Origin: Gammaproteobacteria bacterium
GTDB taxonomy: Bacteria; Pseudomonadota; Gammaproteobacteria; SZUA-21
DNA: 26,440 nt
Direction: 5' to 3'
NCBI GenBank assembly: GCA_003233075.1
Contig: QIKQ01000225.1
Location: 1 to 26,440, forward strand
This document shows positions 8,252 to 16,687 of this stretch, in pieces. A model generated the notes under the pieces. That model saw nothing but the letters and a program-made list of their open reading frames with translations. It ran no database searches and had not been told where the DNA came from. The translations under genes were made by a program, and so were the position numbers. Every line of letters starts with the position of its first letter. The first letter of the stretch is position 1.

Positions 8252-9469
8252 GTGATTAAACAGATATTTTCAGCTAGCTTAAGAGTCGGAATGTATGTTT
8301 CCAGGTTAGATCGACCATGGACCGAAACACCCTTTGTTTTTCAAGGTTTTAGCATTAAGACCGATGAAGATATTGAGACACTTAAAAAATATTGTACTTT
8401 TGTCTTTATCGACACTGAGAAAGACTCAGCAGTTGAAAAACGAATTCCAACACGTAGTTTACTGAACTCCTTGAACGCAAGGGTACTTCCTAAGCGAAGC
8501 AAAACCTACAAAATAAAAAATAAAGTAGAAAGTGAAATAAAATTTGCAAAAGGATCATACCGTAGCTTAGCGTATGATTTTAGCCTGATAAGTAAACAAT
8601 TGCTCAATAACGAAAAATTAAATATTAATGGTTTGGAAAAAGCAGTTAAGTCTATGGTGCAAAGTATCGCTCGAAATCCTGATGCTTACCTATTATTATC
8701 CAAATTAAAGTTGGTCGACCACCATCACTTTAATCATTCGCTAAATAGCTCCATTCTCACCGTTTCCTTCGGACGGTATTTAGGTTTAAACCCAAAGGAA
8801 TTAGTTAATTTAGGACTAGGTACTCTTTTATGCGATGTTGGGGTAATTAAATTACCTAATGAAATTATAAATGCTAAGGGACAGCTAAATGGCGATCAGT
8901 TTGAGATTTATAAAAGCCACGTAGCACACAGCTTTAATATGCTTCAAGAAGCAAAAGGCATTAATCGAGAAATTTTAAAAATTGTCCAGTTTCATCACGA
9001 ACGACATAATGGCAGCGGTTATCCTAATCAGGTTCTTGGTTTGCAAATTCCAATACTAGCCCGCATGGCCTCCATAGTAGATTACTATCAAACAATTACT
9101 GCACCACCCGTTAACTATCGGGCCTTAAATACGATGGACGCAATTAACAATGTTAATCAATGCCGAGATACCAAATTTCAACGCGAACTTGTGGACGCTT
9201 TTGTGCAATCATTAGGCGTATTTTCGACTGGCAGCATAGTAGAAATATCGACTGGAGAAATAGGCTTTGTATTAGCACAACATCCAACGATGAAGTTAAG
9301 ACCAAAAATTATGTTAGTATTGGATAAAAACAAAAAATCACTAGGTCACTTGCCTATTATTGATCTGAATCTAGAAGAAATAGATAGCAGTAATCAGTTT
9401 TTAAAAGTCTCTAAAACTCACCAACCGAATGCATTCAAATTAGATATTTCTAACTATTTAGATATATAA
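8252..9469 (+). CDS. DUF3391/HD-GYP domain protein, catalytic His lost
   Basis: The N-terminus (LRVGMYVSRLDRPW, then FQGF and a block ending FVFIDTEKD) is a DUF3391 domain, the usual partner of HD-GYP c-di-GMP phosphodiesterases. Residues about 155-310 are the HD-GYP domain: NHSLNSS, LLCDVGVIKLPNEI, KSHVAHS, HHERHNGSGYP and ARMASIVDYYQTIT. The signature GYP is intact, but the HD dyad reads Cys-Asp at about 194-195 where LLHDIG is expected, and the late DALT reads QTIT. Loss of a metal-binding histidine suggests weak or no phosphodiesterase activity, perhaps c-di-GMP binding only (inference). The C-terminal 90 residues resemble the tail region common in this family. The frame extends to TTG at 8249, but GTG at 8252 lies 8 bases from AAAGG and I chose it. 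It is convergent with an HDOD gene 37 bp away. Confidence 0.88.
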   Translation: MIKQIFSASLRVGMYVSRLDRPWTETPFVFQGFSIKTDEDIETLKKYCTFVFIDTEKDSAVEKRIPTRSLLNSLNARVLPKRSKTYKIKNKVESEIKFAKGSYRSLAYDFSLISKQLLNNEKLNINGLEKAVKSMVQSIARNPDAYLLLSKLKLVDHHHFNHSLNSSILTVSFGRYLGLNPKELVNLGLGTLLCDVGVIKLPNEIINAKGQLNGDQFEIYKSHVAHSFNMLQEAKGINREILKIVQFHHERHNGSGYPNQVLGLQIPILARMASIVDYYQTITAPPVNYRALNTMDAINNVNQCRDTKFQRELVDAFVQSLGVFSTGSIVEISTGEIGFVLAQHPTMKLRPKIMLVLDKNKKSLGHLPIIDLNLEEIDSSNQFLKVSKTHQPNAFKLDISNYLDI

Positions 9470-9506
9470 GACAACTTGAATAAATGTGAATAGCGGAAAT
9501 GAGACT

Positions 9507-10382
9507 TTATGCGGATTTATAATTCAGAAAATCATCCGACAAAAATACTTTAATCGCATCATTATGCATCATATCGATTTCGTCTAGCAGACCCAATATG
9601 TCCTTCTCGGTTAGGGATATAACATCCAAGGCTTGTTGGCTAATAGATAAAATTTCACACACATCCCTATGACTACAACTCAATCGAGCAAGATAATCAG
9701 CGATATTAGCAATTGCTACTTCTTTAGTATATTTTGTTTCCCTTTCAATATGATGATGATTCCTGATACAGCTCACAATGCAATCGGGGAAATGCCAATT
9801 TTCAGCTAATAGGCTACCAACTTCGGTGTGATCAAAACCTAAAAACTTCTTCTCTGCTAAATGAATTTGAATTAATTCAGGATTTATATTGTAAGCGTTT
9901 TTTATTGTTTTTGATTCTTCCGGTAATTGATTCATTATGATTAACTCCCCTAAATCCAATAATAAGCCACAGACGAATAATCGTTGAGCATCCGTTGCTC
10001 TTACATGCTCGCCAATAATTTTGGCCGCGACTGCCTGGTATACGCACTTACGCCAATAGTCTTTTAGAGTGACGATATCAATATCAAGCTTGCTAAAACT
10101 AGTAATCATTTCCGTGGCAAAAACTAAATCTCGAATCAGGGACGTACCAATGGTTTTTACTGCCTCGTGCACAGTAGCGATACGGCCAGAAAATCCGTAG
10201 GCAGGACTATTCGCTATTTTGAGTAATTTTACTGTTAAGGAGATGTCGTACGTTATCGCATTTGCTATATCATCAATAGTACAAAATGGATCGTCGACCA
10301 TTGAGACAATTTGCATGCATACTTGTGGAAGCGCAATTACCTCGCACACGTCGGCCACAAGTTCAGATTTACTATAATCCAT
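9507..10382 (-). CDS. HDOD domain signalling protein
   Basis: About 291 aa. The segment ELVADVCEVIALPQV, then IANAITYDISLTVKLLKIAN and SPAYG, is a clear HDOD domain start; GLLLDLGELI and FDHTEVGSLLAENWHFPD follow. HDOD domains resemble HD hydrolases but lack the catalytic dyad (here LLDLG for LLHDIG) and act as non-enzymatic signalling modules in motility, biofilm and stress circuits. No other domain is visible except a short helical C-terminal tail. The frame could start upstream with GTG at 10412, but that codon overlaps the only good Shine-Dalgarno; the ATG at 10382 with GAAAGA 9 bases upstream gives a normal HDOD start. It stands tail to tail with the HD-GYP gene, so a shared pathway is plausible but not proven. 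Confidence 0.87.
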   Translation of the reverse strand: MDYSKSELVADVCEVIALPQVCMQIVSMVDDPFCTIDDIANAITYDISLTVKLLKIANSPAYGFSGRIATVHEAVKTIGTSLIRDLVFATEMITSFSKLDIDIVTLKDYWRKCVYQAVAAKIIGEHVRATDAQRLFVCGLLLDLGELIIMNQLPEESKTIKNAYNINPELIQIHLAEKKFLGFDHTEVGSLLAENWHFPDCIVSCIRNHHHIERETKYTKEVAIANIADYLARLSCSHRDVCEILSISQQALDVISLTEKDILGLLDEIDMMHNDAIKVFLSDDFLNYKSA

Positions 10383-10412
10383 ACTAACTATTCTTTCATC
10401 TATTCTGACCAC

Positions 10413-10792
10413 CTTTATGAATTAGTAATATAATATCCATTTATATAAGCTATTAAGATTACAGTATAGGTCACATTTATATAGATTCAACTTTAGATAA
10501 ATGAAATATTACAAAATTTTCTAATAAGAATATTCGCAGTCATTTCTAACCAGTGATTGATTTATTAATTCTAATTTTTTCAACTCCAAATTAATTTGAA
10601 TAAATAAAATAGCATCAGATAATTAAATAGAGACTCATGATTAAATGCAAAAAAAAGCCAAAGCCATCTGCTTGTTAATTAATACTTTGCATTTATGCGT
10701 TAATTATATTTATGTATTGTTCATTATTTACTGTGCAATGTCTTCGATATCTCAAATGAAAGTGATCGCAATACAGTATTAAACAAGAACGC
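10413..10792. other. AT-rich intergenic stretch
   Basis: This lies between the HDOD gene start and the terminator of the binding-protein gene. It must carry the HDOD promoter. No gene or repeat was seen. Confidence 0.45.
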
Positions 10793-10824
10793 AAAAAAAT
10801 GGGCTTAGCAGAAGCTAAACCCAT
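10793..10824 (-). terminator. Rho-independent terminator of the binding-protein gene
   Basis: On the minus strand ATGGGTTTAGC pairs with GCTAAGCCCAT (11 bp with one G-T pair, loop TTCT), followed directly by seven T. It lies about 90 bases after the stop of the substrate-binding protein gene. Confidence 0.85.
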
Positions 10825-10914
10825 TAATCTAAACTTTATCAAGATCTCACATTGAGTTAATAACCTGTTATAGGTTTCAACTTAAAGTATTCTTGATTAA
10901 TAATTGTGCAATAA

Positions 10915-11925
10915 TTATTTTTTCATAGCTTCTTTCATAAACGAAGTGTCGATTAATTCAGCAATCGTTAGCTTCTTAGTCATATAACCAAGTTTATGAG
11001 AGTAGTTCATTAATCTTTGAACAAAATCTGAGTCTTTTTTGGTTAACTCATACTGCCAGCCAATTCGTTTGCGTGCAGCAGCTAAAATATCATCAGCGGT
11101 ATGGATTTTACCTTTTTTATCTTTAACTGATTTTAGGTTAAACGCTTTAGCAATAATTTTATTACCCGCAGTAGGACTTGAGTTTAAGAATTTTACCGCT
11201 TTTTGATGAGCTTTTAATGCTTTAACAATTGCTGCACGTTTTTCTGTCATCGCTTTCGGAACTGCCATAATTACATACCAAGGATAATTAGGTATTTCTT
11301 TATTCATATCCATTATAATTTTAGCATTACCTTCTAAAACATATTTACTTGTGAAGGGTTCCCAACTAAATGCACCAGCAACAACTTTAGACGCAATCGC
11401 AGCACCCATGCTTCCAGGCTTCATAGGACGAATATCTAAATCCCGTCTTGGATTCATCTTGCCAGCTTCTGATATTACATAACCACGCAATAACACGTCC
11501 ATGCCACTGCCAATTTTAACACCAGCAATCTTTTTACCTCTAAGGCCAGCAACATTTTTAATGTCAGAGTCTTTATGTACAATAACAGCAGCTTGACCAT
11601 AGTTAACTTTCGCTAAAATCTTACTTTTAAGCCCTTTAGCATACCAGTGATATACTGGTGGTGCACCAATATAAGCCATATCTAATTTACCAGAAAGTAA
11701 ACCCTTTCTGACTCTAGGGCCACTGGTATAAGAAACCAATTCTACATCCACGCCTAGTTCTTTAAAATAACCCTTCTCTTTTGCAATTAACGCGGGGGCG
11801 TTAGCCATAGCAAAAACCCAACCAATTCTTAATTTAGTTTTCGCAGCTTTTTCTGCAGCAAGTGTGCTTAATGAAAAGCTTAATACAGTTGCAAGACACA
11901 AACCTTTAACAAGTTTTCTATTCAT
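10915..11925 (-). CDS. Periplasmic substrate-binding protein, SsuA/TauA/NMT1-like
   Basis: A 336 aa ABC-transporter binding protein with a signal peptide of about 24 residues (cleavage near TLAA-EKAA). The mature start KLRIGWVFAMANAPALIAKE, then KGYFKELGVDVELV and SGKLDMAYIGAPP, is typical of the SsuA/TauA/NMT1 group, which binds aliphatic sulfonates, taurine, nitrate or pyrimidine precursors. The ligand cannot be read from sequence. A strong GGAGGAG lies 3 bases before the ATG, and a good terminator follows, so it is a single-gene, probably well expressed unit. No permease or ATPase gene is adjacent, so partners must be elsewhere or it works as a sensor. Proximity to soeABC makes a sulfonate ligand attractive but is weak evidence. 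Confidence 0.85.
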   Translation of the reverse strand: MNRKLVKGLCLATVLSFSLSTLAAEKAAKTKLRIGWVFAMANAPALIAKEKGYFKELGVDVELVSYTSGPRVRKGLLSGKLDMAYIGAPPVYHWYAKGLKSKILAKVNYGQAAVIVHKDSDIKNVAGLRGKKIAGVKIGSGMDVLLRGYVISEAGKMNPRRDLDIRPMKPGSMGAAIASKVVAGAFSWEPFTSKYVLEGNAKIIMDMNKEIPNYPWYVIMAVPKAMTEKRAAIVKALKAHQKAVKFLNSSPTAGNKIIAKAFNLKSVKDKKGKIHTADDILAAARKRIGWQYELTKKDSDFVQRLMNYSHKLGYMTKKLTIAELIDTSFMKEAMKK

Positions 11926-12365
11926 TTACTCCTCCAAAAAAGTTTAGAATATATTACATATAGCCTGTTTTAAAATAATAGGTGTTTTCTACAAGCTATA
12001 TAATAACGATATTTAGTAGCTCACAAACTAGAACACTATTTATCGCAGAAAACCCCGTAATCTACCCTTGTTGTCTTATATTACATCAATGTTAACTTAT
12101 TTAATACTAGCGATTATTTAATTAATGCCTTAGAAAAACTCCACGTATGGTATTAAATGAATTCAATATTATCATGATTTCTCTTGCAAAAACCTTTCAA
12201 TTTTGCAAATTATGAAATAGCTAGGTATTTTAAAGTTTATACACATAAACTAAGTAAATACCGTATTGGAAGTATTAACCCACTATTTGTACAAGCTATT
12301 TTTAGTTTTGAATTAAACAAGTACTAAAGTAAACAATCAACTAATTCACACCTTAAAAGTAATCA
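11926..12365. other. AT-rich intergenic stretch with repeat copy
   Basis: No gene was found. It holds the second copy (12130-12147) of the 18 bp sequence TTAGAAAAACTCCACGTA and the presumed promoter of the binding-protein gene. Confidence 0.45.
12130..12147. repeat. 18 bp dispersed repeat, copy 2 (copy 1 at 482-499)
   Basis: TTAGAAAAACTCCACGTA occurs identically and in the same orientation at both places; the flanks differ immediately. On the minus strand both copies can read YVEFF-stop, which could mean two remnants of the same gene end. It may also be a short mobile-element relic. Confidence 0.5.
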
Positions 12366-13046
12366 TTAAAACTTACATTTACTCTTTGCTATTCCGGATA
12401 AAATTCTGGATATCTTTCTTCTACTTCTGTATAAACTAGAATTAGCGCGTGGTAATGACTTCAAATAAGCTTTCGATAATTTCAAACTTAATTTTCGCGT
12501 CAAACTAGAGTCTAGAATTAATTGCTCACCCAATATTTTATAAACCCAAACACTAATTCCTGAGCGTTGCGCTTGTAAACTATCATCTAAGTAAAAACTA
12601 TTCCATATTATAAATTCTGGGGTGCCATCATCATCTAAATCTGTCATCCATTGCAGTCTAGGATATCGCTGTAAAGTTCTCCAGCCAATAGTACTGACAA
12701 CAAAACATAACCCTCTAGTCGGGTTCTTACGATTTAACTCACTTACACCAATGGTGATATTCCAATACCTGCCGCTGCCTTCCGGCCCACTAACACCCGA
12801 ATAATATTTTTGCCCCGCAAATTTAAACTCTTGCCAATCATGGTCAATTTTACAAATATTGTTTTTTTTCTTATCGTCATCTAGATCCTTAAATCCTTGC
12901 TCTGGCAAATCTAACTTAACCCATATAGGCTGTAGTTCACATTTAACGACTTCGTCAACTAAACCAAGCTTATCAGCTGAATTCACGGTCACGAGAGTAA
13001 CACTCATTAGAATGATCCAGAATACTAGCTTATGATTTATTAGCAT
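12366..13046 (-). CDS. Secreted protein of unknown function
   Basis: A 226 aa protein with a signal peptide (hydrophobic residues 8-22, cleavage near VNSA-DKLG). The mature part has five cysteines (36, 65, 114, 224 among them) and an acidic segment DLDDDGTPEFIIW at about 136-148 that resembles the calcium-binding core of FG-GAP/VCBS-type repeats, here as a single unit. A second acidic run, DLDDDKKK, lies near 54-61. The C-terminus is basic. An export role in the periplasm or outside is likely; function is unknown. No Shine-Dalgarno precedes the ATG; instead an 18 bp palindrome sits 5 bases upstream. Confidence 0.7.
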   Translation of the reverse strand: MLINHKLVFWIILMSVTLVTVNSADKLGLVDEVVKCELQPIWVKLDLPEQGFKDLDDDKKKNNICKIDHDWQEFKFAGQKYYSGVSGPEGSGRYWNITIGVSELNRKNPTRGLCFVVSTIGWRTLQRYPRLQWMTDLDDDGTPEFIIWNSFYLDDSLQAQRSGISVWVYKILGEQLILDSSLTRKLSLKLSKAYLKSLPRANSSLYRSRRKISRILSGIAKSKCKF

Positions 13047-13050
13047 AATT

Positions 13051-13068
13051 AATTAAGTCGACTTAATT
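13051..13068. promoter_or_regulatory. 18 bp perfect palindrome at a start codon
   Basis: AATTAAGTCGACTTAATT is a perfect palindrome ending 4 bases upstream of the minus-strand ATG at 13046, where a ribosome binding site would lie. It may be an operator or RNA hairpin. No protein is assigned. Confidence 0.35.
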
Positions 13069-13357
13069 GAAAATGATTAGTTGAATGAGCTGTGTGAGAT
13101 ATATCTTCTTCCTCGGCAATACTACGCTAAAGTTCAGACTACTTGATTATTAGCGATTTCACGCAACAAAGAAATGGCCTTCTATTATCATAAATCCAGC
13201 ACCTGAAATATGATGCCTAATTCACCTACTTTGGAGATAGATAATCACCATGCTTACTCGAATGATAAAGAATGTTATTGTATAATATCTTATATATAAG
13301 AAAAATAATATGATTGTTTAATCATTTTCAGCATCCCAGACAATTTTAGAGTTGGCT

Positions 13358-13720
13358 ATGAAACTATTTACGATTTACGGCCTTGTTGTACCAGTATTTT
13401 TGATTTGCAATTATTTACTCATCCCTTATATTTTCAAATCGCTTATTTCTGTACATCTGTATCAAAAATACACTGTTTACAGCGTTTATCTGGCCGCAAT
13501 CACAACAGGGTTAATCTTGTGGTTTTTAGGAAAACGAATAAATGGCAAAATTTTGCGAACCTACATAAACCAACGAACTGGTAAAGAAAGCAAAATCAAA
13601 CCGAATCATCACTTTTTGTTTATCAAAATTCAATACTGGCCTTTCGTCTTACTTGCTTGGGTAGTTTATTCTGTACTTTTTAAAGTTGATACAATACTCA
13701 TTACTAAATATTTATTATAA
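13358..13720 (+). CDS. Small inner-membrane protein, unknown
   Basis: About 120 aa with three likely transmembrane helices (about 5-26, 40-60 and 90-110), separated by a basic loop with KRINGKILRTYINQRTGKESK that should face the cytoplasm. No family is recognised. An upstream TTG at 13352 is possible; I chose the ATG six bases later because it gives a normal start. A TATAAT at 13281-13286 may be its -10 box, without a clear -35. It converges on the vWA gene with a 50 bp gap. Confidence 0.6.
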   Translation: MKLFTIYGLVVPVFLICNYLLIPYIFKSLISVHLYQKYTVYSVYLAAITTGLILWFLGKRINGKILRTYINQRTGKESKIKPNHHFLFIKIQYWPFVLLAWVVYSVLFKVDTILITKYLL

Positions 13721-13770
13721 ATGATCTCTAAACTGCTTATCTTTTGACTTAATATTTTTATTTATTCGCT

Positions 13771-14880
13771 CTAGTACATTATACCTTGTTTTTTTGCCTG
13801 CTTACGTAATGATCTTACAATTTCTTGATCAAATTCACTGCCTAAAGAGTTAGATTTTTTCGAAATAAATTCATCTCGAAGTTTTATTATTTTTTTAATT
13901 TGCTGCTGCAATTTTTTTCTTTTTGCTAGTTTCGTATTTAAATATCTCTTCAATTCATTCTTAGATTTTCCTCTTAGCTCTTTTGGCAAATAGGAGTCGC
14001 TAATAGTATTAAGTTTTGATTTGTCTTTATTTACCATCTCAAGTAAATCCAAATCACCTTGAACCACCCTTCCTGTTTTTGAATTATAAGATAATCTATC
14101 CGCTGTTGATGATGGACGCATATGCTCTGACGCCATTTGTTTGTGAAACATTTTCCTTCGCTCAGATTTATTTCCATAGGGTACTACCGTTTTCCCCAAT
14201 TGCCTATTAAGGTTTTGCAGCTTTTGATCCCACGGGGTTTTAATAGTTGTGGTCGCGGCGTTTTGCGCAATCGCACTAAAATAGCCGTCCGCTGTTGAGG
14301 CAATTTGATTCCAAATTCGACGCGTCGCTAAATTCGTGCCGCATTGAATCGTATTGATATAAATATCTTTTTGTAGTGCTTTACGAACAGTCGTAAAATA
14401 AGGGACATCGTTTTGATAATCCATATGCGGAGGTGAATCGCCTATTAAATAAATTATTCTTAATGACTTTGAAGCATGACGCCAACTAGGTTTGGTCACA
14501 GCTTCGTGCAATGCTTGATTAACCGATTCGGGAGTATCGCCACCACCTCCAGCCTTATATGACATTAAAGTTTTATGAATTGCATCAATGTCTCTCGTTA
14601 AAGGATGGTAATCCGTGACATATCTATCGCCCCGGTCACGAAACCCGATTATACAAAACCTGACATCGGGTCGATTTTGAGCACTTACAATTTGATTGGC
14701 TATATACCAAATTTTTTGTTTTGCGGAATTAAGCATTCCTTTCATAGATCCTGTTGTATCCAGTACAAAGCAGACATCAATCTTTGCAACATTCTTGCTT
14801 ATAACATTAGCCGATACTTCAGTAACTAGAAATAAAATTGACAGAAATACGGCTATTGTAAAATTAAATAGTTTAGACAT
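13771..14880 (-). CDS. Exported von Willebrand factor A domain protein
   Basis: A 369 aa protein with a signal peptide (about residues 1-24, ending EVSA). The vWA domain spans about 34-215, with a complete MIDAS: D41-T-T-G-S45 (FVLDTTGSMKGML), T116 in GGDTPESVNQAL and D148 in IGDSPPHMDY. vWA domains bind a divalent metal and mediate protein contacts; they are not enzymes. The C-terminal third is basic and helical, with a probable coiled coil near 300-345 (KRYLNTKLAKRKKLQQQIKK), which suggests assembly or surface attachment. GAGGT precedes the ATG by 4 bases. No MoxR ATPase is nearby, so a chelatase-type pair is unlikely. Its partner is unknown. Confidence 0.88.
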   Translation of the reverse strand: MSKLFNFTIAVFLSILFLVTEVSANVISKNVAKIDVCFVLDTTGSMKGMLNSAKQKIWYIANQIVSAQNRPDVRFCIIGFRDRGDRYVTDYHPLTRDIDAIHKTLMSYKAGGGGDTPESVNQALHEAVTKPSWRHASKSLRIIYLIGDSPPHMDYQNDVPYFTTVRKALQKDIYINTIQCGTNLATRRIWNQIASTADGYFSAIAQNAATTTIKTPWDQKLQNLNRQLGKTVVPYGNKSERRKMFHKQMASEHMRPSSTADRLSYNSKTGRVVQGDLDLLEMVNKDKSKLNTISDSYLPKELRGKSKNELKRYLNTKLAKRKKLQQQIKKIIKLRDEFISKKSNSLGSEFDQEIVRSLRKQAKKQGIMY

Positions 14881-14988
14881 AAATACCTCAATACACCTAG
14901 AATCAATTAATACATCGTTTTATGTATTCTAATATTAATAAATATTATTTTAGTAAGCAGTGAGTAAATAGGATGTAAAATGATTGTA

Positions 14989-15140
14989 AGGCACCTCTAA
15001 TTGTGTCTATTTGTGCGTTGGCGGCGTTGTCGAACTTTTTAAAATGCGGGGTCGCGCAGCGATAATCTGCGTGCAAACTGCGCTTATAAAAAGTTTTCCA
15101 CCTTGCCTGCGCACAAATATTCTAATTTTTAGAGGTGCCC
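14989..15140. mobile_element. 150 bp GC-rich inverted-repeat element (MITE-like)
   Basis: It begins AGGCACCTCTAA and ends TTAGAGGTGCCC, with 11 bp perfect terminal inverted repeats (GGCACCTCTAA). Inside, a second matched pair (TATTTGTGCG with CGCACAAATA) and a third (AACTTTTTA with TAAAAAGTT) let most of the element fold as one long imperfect hairpin. TGTA on both sides may be a target-site duplication. Its GC content is well above its surroundings and it encodes nothing. This fits a non-autonomous IS-derived element; the parent IS is not in the window. Confidence 0.7.
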
Positions 15141-15647
15141 TGTATGTCGTCGTATAAGTTTTTCCCTATAGAAGCCAAAATTACACACCCCTTGAGATTG
15201 CTCTAACAGTACAAGAATTAAGTTTTCAAAAACAAATCCATTATCAAAATGGTGACTTGCGATCTAACGTATGCCTCGATTTCAGCTTACAATTCTATTC
15301 TTGCAATTTCAGAAGTTTATATCCCTTCGCATTAGAAAACTTGATAACTACCGAGTCTTTTCTTCCGAAGCTTTCTAAAAGTTAAAATAGTCGGATTTAC
15401 AGTAAAGTAGCGTATGACTTTAATTATTGAGCTCGAGTTGGCAGAAATAGACGATTTCTAAGGAAATTATCGCTTAAATAAGCCGATTTTACCTAGTTCC
15501 CCACTAGACTAATTACACATAACAAGCAATAATACCAATGAGCGATTTCGCGATAAATAAAATAGAATGGATTCAAACCTTAATTAGGATGATAGAAAGA
15601 CCTATTATAAATGACTATTTCATTTTTTACTTTGCAAACTAAAGATA
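15141..15647. other. Gene-free stretch
   Basis: About 500 bp between the inverted-repeat element and the next gene. No frame, RNA or terminator is visible; it probably holds the downstream gene's promoter. Confidence 0.45.
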
Positions 15648-16667
15648 ATGCTTGACGCTGTCCTTCAGGAAAAAAGAGGGATATTTGATGTTAATCCGTC
15701 AGTTTGTATCTTTTGCACAAAACTAGACCCCACTACAGCTTCGCAAAACTGGGCTAGTGCGCACTTGCATATCATTCTGAATAAGTATCTTCATCAAAGT
15801 GGTCTATCAGCTGCAAGCAATTATTTTGATACTCTCAAGAGCATTGGTTTCAAAATCGATATACTTACCATTTCAAAATTTCAAGAACATAATACCAGCG
15901 AGCTCGGTAGGCTTGCTACAGAAAAAGCAAATTCACTAAATCCATCGAGCGACAATTATTGTCATTATCGCTCACTTGTTATTAACGATCATTTAGAATT
16001 TTCCGGGCCTATCACTTTATTCTTCTTTTATGATGAAAATAGAAATGAGACTCCCGCTAGTTTTCAAGCTTTAGACCTAAGAAAACATGTGAAAAGTCTT
16101 GCCTATTTAGCTAAATTGATCGATTTTGATAGCCATTCTATTCTTAGCGGAAATAACATTGTAATAGCTGCAATCAAGGATATTAAGAAAAACCCACTCT
16201 TTTTAACAAAATTTGATGAACAACTAGATAAAGCCATTGTTAAATATAACAAAGCTGCACGTGAAATCGCATCCAACCCAATCCCGCATGTCAATATGGG
16301 ATTAGTTTATTTGGCGAAAAAGAATACGGCGAAGGCTCTTTCTTCATTAATGCATGCCCGAAAAATTGCTAAAAAAAATAAACATCCAATCCTTCCAAAC
16401 ATTGCTAAACTAATTAGCAAAATTACTGAATCAAATGCCAGATACAAATCGAGTCACAATCGTCCAGCCAATGATAGTTTAAATTCTAAAACTAGCAAAA
16501 CACAATTATTTGAAAAATTAAAAGATAAAAGTTTATTGACGTATTTTAAGTATAAGAATTTATATATGGGAATGCCTATAAGTATTAAAATTACTTTAGC
16601 CCTATCACTCACTGCTCTAGCAGGATACTCCGCCATTTTCTTTTATACATACGACGACCTAATTTAG
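15648..16667 (+). CDS. Unknown protein, TPR-like helices, C-terminal membrane anchor
   Basis: A 339 aa protein of no recognised family. The N-terminal 160 residues are mixed helix and strand, with a cysteine pair CIFC at 20-23 and a hydrophobic strand ITLFFFYDE. Residues about 195-255 resemble TPR helices (HVNMGLVYLAKKNTAKALSS, then LMHARKIAKK). A linker rich in Ser, Asn and Lys follows, then one transmembrane helix at about 311-333 with only six residues beyond it. That is the layout of a tail-anchored protein with the bulk in the cytoplasm. The ATG has only a weak purine stretch upstream. The gene is alone, convergent with the P450 gene 20 bp away. Confidence 0.65.
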   Translation: MLDAVLQEKRGIFDVNPSVCIFCTKLDPTTASQNWASAHLHIILNKYLHQSGLSAASNYFDTLKSIGFKIDILTISKFQEHNTSELGRLATEKANSLNPSSDNYCHYRSLVINDHLEFSGPITLFFFYDENRNETPASFQALDLRKHVKSLAYLAKLIDFDSHSILSGNNIVIAAIKDIKKNPLFLTKFDEQLDKAIVKYNKAAREIASNPIPHVNMGLVYLAKKNTAKALSSLMHARKIAKKNKHPILPNIAKLISKITESNARYKSSHNRPANDSLNSKTSKTQLFEKLKDKSLLTYFKYKNLYMGMPISIKITLALSLTALAGYSAIFFYTYDDLI

Positions 16668-16687
16668 TGACTGTTAAAGAGAGTTGG

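Noticed and set aside
13771..14880. MoxR-vWA chelatase or metal-insertion system
   Set aside because: The vWA protein has a signal peptide and no AAA+ ATPase gene is in the window.
14605..14932. Two overlapping plus-strand frames opposite the vWA gene start
   Set aside because: They lie antisense to the signal peptide and MIDAS coding region, with no start signals or recognisable protein.
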